This document shows, piece by piece, positions 11,158 to 18,500 of a stretch of 64,000 bases of DNA. The notes below the pieces were generated by a model. The model was given only the letters and a program-made list of their open reading frames with translations, ran no database searches and was not told the DNA's origin. Position numbers and translations under genes: made by a program. The first letter of the stretch is position 1, and every line of letters starts with the position of its first letter. The stretch comes from Bradyrhizobium sediminis (GTDB lineage Bacteria > Pseudomonadota > Alphaproteobacteria > Rhizobiales > Xanthobacteraceae), in NCBI RefSeq assembly GCF_018736105.1, contig NZ_CP076135.1, positions 2,788,001 to 2,852,000 on the forward strand, written 5' to 3'.

Positions 11158-11391
11158 ATGACGATCAGCACCCGCTTCGCACTCGGAATTTCGGCCGCCG
11201 CCATCTCGCTCAGCCTGGCGCTGGCACCTGCCGCCTTCGCCCAGGACAAGATGGGCAAGGACGACGCCATGAAGAAGGACACCATGTCCAAGGACGGCAT
11301 GAAGAAGGACGACGCCATGGCGAAGGACGGCATGAAGAAGGACGCCATGTCCAAAGACGGCATGAAGAAAGACGATGGAATGAAGAAGTAA
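11158..11391 (+). CDS. Pentapeptide MXKDX repeat protein, exported
   Basis: A 77-residue protein with a clear signal peptide (MTISTRFALGISAAAISLSL then LAPAAFAQ) and a mature region composed of imperfect MxKDx units (for example MGKDD, MSKDG, MKKDD). This matches the bacterial 'pentapeptide MXKDX repeat' family, whose role is not established. The mature protein is strongly charged with regularly spaced Met, which could suggest metal binding or a disordered periplasmic protein, but that is speculation. A Shine-Dalgarno-like AAAGGAAAG precedes the ATG. Confidence 0.85.
   Translation: MTISTRFALGISAAAISLSLALAPAAFAQDKMGKDDAMKKDTMSKDGMKKDDAMAKDGMKKDAMSKDGMKKDDGMKK
11247..11388 (+). repeat. In-gene tandem repeat, 15-base period, encoding MxKDx units
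   Basis: The coding DNA repeats AAGGACGGCATGAAG-like 15-base units with small variations (ATGAAGAAGGAC, ATGTCCAAGGAC, ATGGCGAAGGAC). Copy number may vary between strains by slippage. Confidence 0.7.
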
Positions 11392-11463
11392 GCCTCGCCG
11401 CTTCCGCACTCCGCAGGCTCGCCTCGATCGGCGGGCCTGTGATGCCTTCGATCGACCCGAACG

Positions 11464-11817
11464 CTACCGCTTCTTGCCCTTGGTCTTGCGGGCGGCATAA
11501 CGCGCGTCGCGCGCGGCCTTGCGTTCCGCCTCGAGTGCGGCCTCGCGGGCGATCGCCTCTTCCTTTTCGCGTGCGAGCTGCGCCGCGGCCTCGGCGGCGG
11601 CCTGAGCCTCGCGCGCCTTTTGCTCGGCCTTGGCGGCTTCGCGCGCCTCCTTGGCCTTGGCCCGCTCCGCAGCCTGCGCCTCGCGCTCGGCCCGCCGCTT
11701 GGCAACCTCCGGATCGTCCGGCCCCGGCTGGGCGCGGAACTTGTTCAAAATGTCCTTCCTTGCCTGCTGCGCCGCCTTTTGACGGTCCGCAAAGCTCGGT
11801 TCCTTGAATCCACTCAT
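11464..11817 (-). CDS. DUF6481-like helical Ala/Lys/Glu-rich protein
   Basis: A 117-residue highly charged protein. It starts MSGFKEPSFADRQKAAQQAR, the recognisable start of a small family annotated DUF6481 in alphaproteobacteria, and continues as one long predicted helix or coiled coil rich in A, E, K and R (residues about 35-105), ending in a basic tail (ARKTKGKKR). The open frame runs 57 codons further upstream, but the conserved start is ATG 11817. No signal peptide. Function is unknown. Its extreme composition could suggest nucleic-acid association, which is inference only. Confidence 0.75.
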   Translation of the reverse strand: MSGFKEPSFADRQKAAQQARKDILNKFRAQPGPDDPEVAKRRAEREAQAAERAKAKEAREAAKAEQKAREAQAAAEAAAQLAREKEEAIAREAALEAERKAARDARYAARKTKGKKR

Positions 11818-11929
11818 TAAACGGGCCTTGTCGATTGTGAGACCGGGGATAATCGCTTTCGCGCTTACTAGGTGAACCCGGGGCAAAATACCAGCGTCAA
11901 AGGGCTGCAATAACGCTTGGGGGGCTTCC

Positions 11930-12112
11930 GTGCAGGGCAGATGGCCGAAGGTGATGCTGATGAGTGCTGTGACTTCCGGCTGGCTCATTTACGACATGAC
12001 GAGCGCGACCGAGGCGCCGAGGCAGGCGCTTGCGGTATTGCAATATTGCCTGTTGACGCTGGCGTTGGTCGCTCTGGTCGGCTCGGTCCTGATGTATGCG
12101 ACGGAAAAATGA
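11930..12112 (+). CDS. Small single-pass membrane protein, hypothetical
   Basis: Up to 60 residues, with one strong transmembrane helix near the C-terminus (VLQYCLLTLALVALVGSVLM) and a short charged end (YATEK). The segment SGWLIYDMTSATEAPRQALA precedes the helix. A GTG at 11930 has a G-rich ribosome binding site (GGGGGG, spacing 5); ATGs at 11954 and 11960 are alternative starts. Divergent from the DUF6481-like gene. No function recognised. Confidence 0.5.
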   Translation: MQGRWPKVMLMSAVTSGWLIYDMTSATEAPRQALAVLQYCLLTLALVALVGSVLMYATEK

Positions 12113-12169
12113 TGGCGAGCGCCCGCTTTGCCGGCATGGTGCGGCGTCAGGGGGCGCCCTATCCGGGCG

Positions 12170-12400
12170 CTAATCGAACTTGAATCTGTCGCGGCGGCTT
12201 CCGGCGATCGGTCCGAGGATCCTGGATACGGTTGCCGCCGTCATGGCAACCCGATCGGAGGTGCGCTGCGCCTCCAGCCTCTCGCGGGCCTTCTCCCTGA
12301 TCATGAGCTCGATCAGCTCCAGCCGCTTGGTTTCGTCGACCGCCTCAGCCAGCAATATCCTGTAGCGATTGTAGTCGTAACCCGCGTCCTGCTTGCTCAT
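12170..12400 (-). CDS. Small helical hypothetical protein
   Basis: A 76-residue cytoplasmic protein from ATG 12400 (MSKQDAGYDYNRYRILLAEA). It is mostly predicted helix, with an acidic/basic central segment (ETKRLELIELMIREKARERL) and a basic tail (RRDRFKFD). A GTG 15 bases upstream could add five residues. I do not recognise a family; the codon use looks like that of a real high-GC gene. Confidence 0.6.
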   Translation of the reverse strand: MSKQDAGYDYNRYRILLAEAVDETKRLELIELMIREKARERLEAQRTSDRVAMTAATVSRILGPIAGSRRDRFKFD

Positions 12401-12545
12401 GGTACGCCCCCGCACGCCCGTCCCAGGCGCTCAGTGTTTCTCAAGCCGTGCGCGGGCGCAACGCGGCGGCGAAAGTTATCCCGGATTCTAAACGCGTGAT
12501 CCTGCCCGTCTGCGTCGGCAGCAATGCTTCCCGACTCGAACGGCG

Positions 12546-12890
12546 TCAGTCGGCCAACCGGCGCAATGTCGCGTGAAAACTGATGCTCCTCGTGCCCACC
12601 AGCGAGGTGCCGAACACCTCCGAAGTATCGTCGCGCCAGGTTCCGGAAAAGCCGGTCGTGACCTCGCGGCCGCCGAAGACCGGCCGCGCGGTGGGGTCGC
12701 GGTACGGTGTGTGCTGGTTGGTGACGAGATCGCCCTTCCAGGTGCCATCCCTGACCGTGTAGGAGCCTACCGACCAGAAATAGGGATCGCCGCCATAGAT
12801 CCGGCCGTCGCGAAGCACGATCACCCCGCTGGCCCGCCCCTTGACGCCGTCGCCCATCTGGATGTGAACCGAGTAGAGCCCGTTCTTCAT
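12546..12890 (-). CDS. GrlR-like small regulatory-fold protein
   Basis: A 114-residue protein starting MKNGLYSVHIQMGDG, then GVIVLRDGRIYGGDPYFWSVGSY, the pattern of the GrlR fold (a small beta-barrel first described as the negative regulator of LEE type III secretion in enteropathogens). In soil alphaproteobacteria such proteins occur without LEE genes and their partner is unknown. No type III secretion gene and no GrlA-like activator is in this window, so a regulatory role is not supported by context. No signal peptide. Confidence 0.65.
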   Translation of the reverse strand: MKNGLYSVHIQMGDGVKGRASGVIVLRDGRIYGGDPYFWSVGSYTVRDGTWKGDLVTNQHTPYRDPTARPVFGGREVTTGFSGTWRDDTSEVFGTSLVGTRSISFHATLRRLAD

Positions 12891-12984
12891 GTTGGCGTGT
12901 CCGGCCGGCCTCCGACTATAGCAGGATTTGGATCATCGCCGTTGGGGTCCAACGGCGGGAAACAATGCGCGCGATTGAGGAGCT

Positions 12985-13296
12985 TCACCAGGCCTCGAAA
13001 CGCAAGCCGTCAGTGCCCTTGGCGGCGATGCCGCGGACGTCCCAGCTGGCAGAGCCGTTCAGGGAGCGGCAGTGGATGCGGATCATCGTGCCGCGGTCGT
13101 CCTTGCCGGCGTCGTCGACCACGCCGACCCTGGGGCAGTTGAGGCCCTCGGCGGCGATCTGTTCGGCGAGCTTCTGCTTTTCCTTTTGATTGGGTTGGGT
13201 GTGGAGCGGAGATTGCGCGATCACGCCGGCAGGGCTGCACATGAGCGCGGCGCAAACCGCGAATACGAATCGAACGCGAGGAGCTGAGCAGGGCAT
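12985..13296 (-). CDS. Small exported hypothetical protein
   Basis: From ATG 13296 the protein has 103 residues with a signal peptide (PRVRFVFAVCAALMCSPAGV, cleavage near VIAQS). The mature part has two Cys (GLNCPRVG and IHCRSLNG) about 27 residues apart that could form a disulfide. The frame is open further upstream (ATG 13347), but the signal peptide favours 13296. No family recognised. Divergent from the next gene. Confidence 0.6.
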   Translation of the reverse strand: MPCSAPRVRFVFAVCAALMCSPAGVIAQSPLHTQPNQKEKQKLAEQIAAEGLNCPRVGVVDDAGKDDRGTMIRIHCRSLNGSASWDVRGIAAKGTDGLRFEAW

Positions 13297-13515
13297 CTGT
13301 TCCAACGATCGGGTTCCTTGGGGTAGCGCTTCGTCCAGTATGGACATTTCCCGAGGGCAGGGCCAGTTCGCGCCATTCAATCCGGCAACAAACCTGACGG
13401 AAACGCTTCGTTAATGATTTCCCTTAAAGGGAAATTTGCCTCTCTCGTTGACGATCGAAGCCGCAAAACACTTTGCAGATCTGCATTTTTTCAAGCCACA
13501 CGGGGAAGGCACCCA

Positions 13516-13902
13516 ATGACTATGTCACGCGTATACGCAGCACTGATCGCTTCGGCCGTCACAGCAATCGCGCTTCCGACTGCGGCGTCCGCGCAATGCC
13601 AGGGATGCTATGTGCCGCCGCCGCAGCCCTGCGCCACCTGCTATCAGCGTCAGGTCGTGCCGCCGCAGTATCGCACCGTCGAGGAAACCGTGATGGTGTC
13701 GCCCGGCGCTGTCATCGCGCATCGCACGCCCGCGCAGTACCGGACCGTCATGGTGCCGCAGACCGTGATGGTGGCGCCTGAAGGCGTGCAGTACGAGCGG
13801 ACCCCGCCGCAATATGCCACCCGCCAGCGCGTCGAGATGGTCGCGCCCGCGCGCGAATATTACGTGGCGACGCCGCCGCGCTGCTTCTCCTGCGGCTACT
13901 GA
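13516..13902 (+). CDS. Exported protein with QYRTV/VMVAP internal repeats
   Basis: A 128-residue protein from ATG 13516 with a signal peptide (SRVYAALIASAVTAIALPTA, cleavage after ASA). The mature N-terminus is Cys/Pro-rich (CQGCYVPPPQPCATC). It then has three imperfect units of roughly 25 residues built around PPQYRTVEETVMVSPG, PAQYRTVMVPQTVMVAPEG and PPQYATRQRVEMVAPA, and ends CFSCGY. The paired Cys at both ends suggest disulfides or metal binding. It is probably an envelope or surface repeat protein; function unknown. A strong terminator follows. Confidence 0.7.
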   Translation: MTMSRVYAALIASAVTAIALPTAASAQCQGCYVPPPQPCATCYQRQVVPPQYRTVEETVMVSPGAVIAHRTPAQYRTVMVPQTVMVAPEGVQYERTPPQYATRQRVEMVAPAREYYVATPPRCFSCGY

Positions 13903-13944
13903 CATCGCGCGAAATCGCCCGCGGGGCTTGATGATAGGCAAGAA

Positions 13945-13968
13945 GCCCCGGAGCGATCCGGGGTCTTT
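13945..13968 (+). terminator. Rho-independent terminator
   Basis: Perfect 7-bp stem CCCCGGA/TCCGGGG with a GCGA loop (13946-13963), followed by TCTTTT. It lies about 43 bases after the stop of the repeat-protein gene ending at 13902. Confidence 0.8.
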
Positions 13969-14022
13969 TCATTGGCGGTGCAAGGATTGGCGTTGGCGGA
14001 CTTCGTGCGGGCGCAGTCGCGA

Positions 14023-14808
14023 TCAGCGTTTGGCGACGCGCTTAGTCTTCCGTGGCGCGGACGGCTGCGGGACCGCGAAGATCCCGAATTGCTCGGTCAG
14101 CACGGTCGCCAGCCAGGACTGGTATTCGCCGTAGCGGCTGTTGTCCTTTGAGATCACACCGAGTTCCGGCATTTCCCCAGTTTGCAATTTGCGCAGCACG
14201 ATCGGGGCGGCAACGGGAATGTAGATCGAGCCCTTGGGGTTGCTCAGCGTCGAGATGATGCCGCGCATCATGTCTTCGGAATCCGGAAGCGACAGCAGGA
14301 TGGTCCGCACGTTGCCCGCGCTCGAACTCACCAAGTTCATGAACGAGGTTCCGAACGGAATGTAGACCGTGCCCTGCTGCCGGTACTTGCCGTCGAAGCG
14401 CGATTTCTCCTCGAAGACGAGGCAATTCTGCTGGTCGCTCCAGGCAATCGTAATCAGATAGGCATTGAAGCTGGCGGGGTTGGCGAACATCGGACGAACG
14501 CAGAGATAGTCGCCTTGCAGATATTCGACGGCATCGAAGACATAGCCGCCGACCGATTTGGCGGCGGTGTCCTTGACCGCGGGGGGCTTCTGAAAACTGG
14601 TCTTCAGGATGCCCTCGACCTTGTTCAGGGTGCGCTCGGTGAAGTCGCCCTGGAACAGCTTCTCGATCGACGATTTCGAGAGGTGTTCGCGAATGAGGTC
14701 CTTCCTCGCCAGACCGTTGGCGTCCAGATGGCGCTGGATGGCGTTGGCGATTGCCTTCTTGTCTGGCTTCGAGCCAAGCCCGGTCTCGTGCTTCATGTCC
14801 TGCCCCAA
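14023..14808 (-). CDS. Unknown protein with possible N-terminal HTH
   Basis: A 261-residue cytoplasmic protein (ATG 14808, or ATG 14796 giving MKHETGLG). Residues about 17-70 (AIANAIQRHLDANGLARKDL, then a SKSSIEKLFQGDFTERTLNK helix pair) look like a divergent Cro/CI-type helix-turn-helix. Residues about 85-230 form a beta-rich domain (YLQGDYLCVRPMF, FNAYLITIAWSD, GTVYIPFGTSFMNLVSS) that I do not recognise, followed by a basic C-terminal tail (RKTKRVAKR). A transcriptional regulator with a sensor domain is one reading; this is inference. Confidence 0.6.
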   Translation of the reverse strand: MGQDMKHETGLGSKPDKKAIANAIQRHLDANGLARKDLIREHLSKSSIEKLFQGDFTERTLNKVEGILKTSFQKPPAVKDTAAKSVGGYVFDAVEYLQGDYLCVRPMFANPASFNAYLITIAWSDQQNCLVFEEKSRFDGKYRQQGTVYIPFGTSFMNLVSSSAGNVRTILLSLPDSEDMMRGIISTLSNPKGSIYIPVAAPIVLRKLQTGEMPELGVISKDNSRYGEYQSWLATVLTEQFGIFAVPQPSAPRKTKRVAKR

Positions 14809-15152
14809 AATTCATCAAGATCTAGCACGAACTGGCAGAGTTTGGCCAAGCCGCCGCCGCCACGCTCCGCTTTTTGCAAGTTCACCCCCGCGTTCATCCG
14901 AACAATGCGGTGAAGCGACATTCTTGAAGGTCGCGGGGGGCGACATGGTTAATTTATGATCGCGGCGTCGCAGCTGGAGAAGGGGAGGTTCGGCCTTCTC
15001 ATCTCATTTCCCGGTTCTGCCATGTCCGCGATCCCTTCATCGATGTCCAGGCGAACGCCAGAACAGAGCGGACTGAGCACGTTGCGGTGGCGGTCCGGAG
15101 TATTTGAGAGCGTCGGCCGTGCGAACGGCGGGATTGAAAACGAAGGCGCAAC
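14809..15152. other. Intergenic, no supported gene (344 bp)
   Basis: This lies between the start of the leftward unknown gene and the 3' end of the leftward tRNA-Arg. I find no start with a ribosome binding site, no terminator with a T run and no repeat. Promoter for the leftward gene should lie near its left end. Confidence 0.4.
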
Positions 15153-15229
15153 TGGCGATCCCAGCAGGATTCGAACCTGCAACCCACGGAGTAGAAATCC
15201 GTTACTCTATCCAGTTGAGCTATGGGACC
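15153..15229 (-). tRNA. tRNA-Arg (anticodon TCT)
   Basis: Minus strand, 77 nt with encoded CCA. Acceptor stem GGTCCCA/TGGGATC (one G-T pair), D arm GCTC...GAGT, anticodon stem ACGGA/TCCGT with loop TTTCTAC (anticodon TCT, reading AGA), and T arm GCAGG-TTCGAAT-CCTGC. All arms fold. Confidence 0.95.
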
Positions 15230-15252
15230 GTCGGGGTATCAATAGCACTGCC

Positions 15253-15280
15253 AATATGAAAAATCCGCTGCCCGGCCAAG
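15253..15280 (-). promoter_or_regulatory. Candidate sigma-70-type promoter of tRNA-Arg
   Basis: On the minus strand CTTGGC (15280-15275), a 16-base spacer, then CATATT (15258-15253), 23 bases upstream of the tRNA 5' end. This resembles the alphaproteobacterial housekeeping pattern CTTGAC-N17-CTATAT. Match by eye only. Confidence 0.4.
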
Positions 15281-15519
15281 CCCTTTCCGAACCCTTTTCC
15301 GCTTTCAGGCGACATAGCCAAACGGTGGGCCGTTGCGCCTGGTCCGCCCTCAACGCAATGCTGCGCCGCAGCCGGCTCCCGGCTGCCGCCCAGAGGCTCG
15401 CTTCGCCCGATGCTTTATGCGGCTTTTTCGCTGATCCCATTCGCGGCCATCAGTCCGTCACCTTTTCGCGCACTTCTGTCCATTACGCGGCGTTTGTCCG
15501 CGGCCCAAGGAGCTCCATC

Positions 15520-18500
15520 ATGATTGGTTTGGTTCGCGCCGCAGCCCTTTGCGCAACGCTGGCGCTTGGCCTGGTCACGGCGCAGGCGGCGGATAAGGCC
15601 TTCAAACGCGACGATCTGGCCGATTCGGCGGTCAAGCTGGAAGCCCAGATCAAGAGCGAAGCCGGAGCGGTGGCCAAGACCAACGCCACCCTGAAAACCG
15701 ATGCCGATGCCGCCTTCAAGCGCAGCGATTTCCGCACCGGGCTGCAGATCCTCGGGCAAATCGCCGCCACGACCCCGGAGGACAGTGTCAACTGGCTGAA
15801 GTTGGCCCGGACCATTTTCCAGATCCGCTCCGCCAGCAGCAGCGAACAGACCTTCCTGCTGGAGCGCGCCTCGACCGCGGCCTATATCGCCTATCAGCGC
15901 GCCGGCAATGCCGGCGAAGAGGCCGACGCGCTCGCGGTGCTCGGCCGCGCGATGTCCGAACGCAAGCTGTGGCGCCCGGCGCTCGATAGCCTGCGGCTGT
16001 CGCTCGACCTGCGCGAAGTCGCCGAGGTGCGCGGCCAGTACGAGAAAATGCGCGACCAGCACGGCTTCCGGCTGCTCGATTACACCGTGGATTCCGACGC
16101 GGCCTCGCCGCGTGCCTGTTTCCAGTTCTCGGAAGAACTCGCCAAGCGCGTCGATTTCGCGCCATTCCTGGCGCTGGCAGGAAGCGACAAGCCGGCGCTG
16201 TCGGCGGAAGGCAAGCAGTTGTGTATCGACGGCCTCAAGCACGGCGAGCGCTACAACATCAATCTGCGCGCTGGGCTGCCGTCCACGGTCAAGGAAACCC
16301 TGCCGAAATCGGCCGAGTTCAACATCTATGTGCGCGACCGCAAGCCGTTCGTGCGCTTCACCGGGCGGGCCTATGTGTTGCCGCGCACCGGCCAGCGCGG
16401 CATCCCCGTGGTCAGCGTCAATACGCCTGCGGTGTCCGTCAATGTGTTCCGGATCGGCGACCGCAATCTGATCAACACCGTGATCGGCGCCGATTTCCAG
16501 CGGGCGCTCAGCAAATACGAACTCTCCGACCTCGGCGACGAGCGCGGCGTCAAGGTCTGGTCGGGGGAACTCGCCACCGCGACCACCCTCAATCAGGACG
16601 TCACGACAGCGTTCCCGGTCGACCAGGCCCTCGGTGACCTGCAGCCGGGCGTCTACGTCATGACCGCCGAAGCCAAAGGCCCGGGCAGCGACAGCGACGG
16701 CTCGCTGGCGACCCAGTGGTTCATCGTTTCCGACCTCGGCCTGACCGCATTCTCCGGCAATGACGGTATCCACGTCTTCGTCAATTCGCTGGCCTCGACC
16801 GAGCCGGTGGGCAAGGCCGAGGTACGGCTGGTGGCGCGCAACAACGAGATTCTCGCCACCCGCAAGACCGATGAGAGCGGCCATGTGCTGTTCGAGGCGG
16901 GGCTGGCGCGAGGCGAGGGCGGCCTTTCTCCGGCGATGCTGACGGTGTCAGGCGAGAAGGCCGACTATGCATTCCTCAGCCTGAAATCCAATGCCTTCGA
17001 CCTGTCCGACCGCGGCGTTTCCGGCCGGGCGGTGCCCGCAGGCGCCGACGCCTTCGTCTACGCCGAGCGCGGCGTCTATCGCTCCAACGAGACGGTCTAC
17101 CTCACCGCGCTGGTGCGCGACGGGCAGGGCAATGCCGTCACCGGCGGCCCGCTGACGCTGGTGATCGAACGCCCCGACGGCGTCGAATACCGCCGCGCCG
17201 TGTTGCCGGACCAGGGCGCCGGCGGCCGGTCCCTGGCCGTGCCGCTCAATTCCGCGGTCCCGACCGGGACCTGGCGGGCGCGCGCCTTTACCGATCCCAA
17301 GGGCGCTTCCGTGGGCGAAACCAGCTTCATGGTCGAGGATTACATCCCCGAACGGATCGAGTTCGAGCTGACCGGCAAGGAGAAACAGATCAAAGCTGAA
17401 GTTCCAGTGGAACTTAAGGTGGCCGGTCGTTTCCTTTATGGCGCGCCGGCTTCCGGCCTTCAGCTGGAAGGCGACATGCTGGTCGCGCCGGCGGCCTCGG
17501 GTCGTCCTGGCTATCCCGGCTATCAGTTCGGTGTCGCCGACGAGGAGACCTCCAGCAACGAGCGCACGCCGATCGAAAACCTGCCCGAGGCTGACGCCAA
17601 TGGCATTGCGACCTTCCCGGTCAGCCTCGCCAAGCCGCCGTCATCGACGCGCCCGCAGGAAGCGCAGATATTCATCAGGATGACGGAGGCCGGCGGCCGC
17701 GCCGTCGAGCGCAAGCTGGTGTTGCCGGTGCAGCCCTCAACCGCGCTGATCGGGGTCAAGCCGCTGTTCGGCGACAAGAGCGTCGCCGAGGGTGACAAGG
17801 CCGAGTTCGACGTGGTGTTCGTCGCGCCCGACGGCAAGCAGCTCGCCCGCAGCGGCCTGCGCTATGAACTCCTGAAGATCGAATCCCGCTATCAATGGTA
17901 CCGCCAGAATTCGTCCTGGGAGTACGAGCCGGTCAAATCGACCAAGCGGGTCGGTGACGGCGACCTCAACCTCGCCGCCGACAAGCCTGCGCGCGTGACG
18001 CTGCTGCCGCAGCCCGGCCGCTACCGCCTCGATGTCAAGTCCACCGAGGCCGACGGGCCGATCACGTCGGTGCAGTTCGATGTCGGCTGGTATTCCGATG
18101 GCAGCGCCGATACGCCGGACCTGCTGGAAACCTCGATCGACAAGCCGGAATACCAGTCCGGCGACACCATGGTGGTATCGGTCAACGCGCGCTCTTCCGG
18201 CAAGCTGACCATCAACGTGCTGGGCGACCGGCTGCTGACCACGCAAACCACTGACGTCAAGCAAGGCACCGCTCAGGTCAAGATTCCCGTCGGCAAGGAC
18301 TGGGGCACCGGCGCCTATGTGGTGGCGACGCTGCGCCGTCCGCTCGAGGCCGCCGCACTGCGGATGCCCGGTCGCGCCATCGGGCTGAAATGGTTCAGCA
18401 TCGACAAGAAGACCCGCACGCTTGCAGTCAACCTCTCGCCGCCGGCCCTGGTGCGGCCGGGAACCGCGCTGAAGATTCCGGTCAAGCTCGGCGGACTCAA

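Noticed and set aside
11247-11388. Repeated 15-base units considered as a CRISPR-like array
   Set aside because: There are no spacers; the units are in-frame codons of the MXKDX protein.
14956-15519. Upstream extension of the alpha-2-macroglobulin frame by 188 codons
   Set aside because: It runs antisense through the tRNA-Arg gene and has no domain; the signal peptide begins at ATG 15520.
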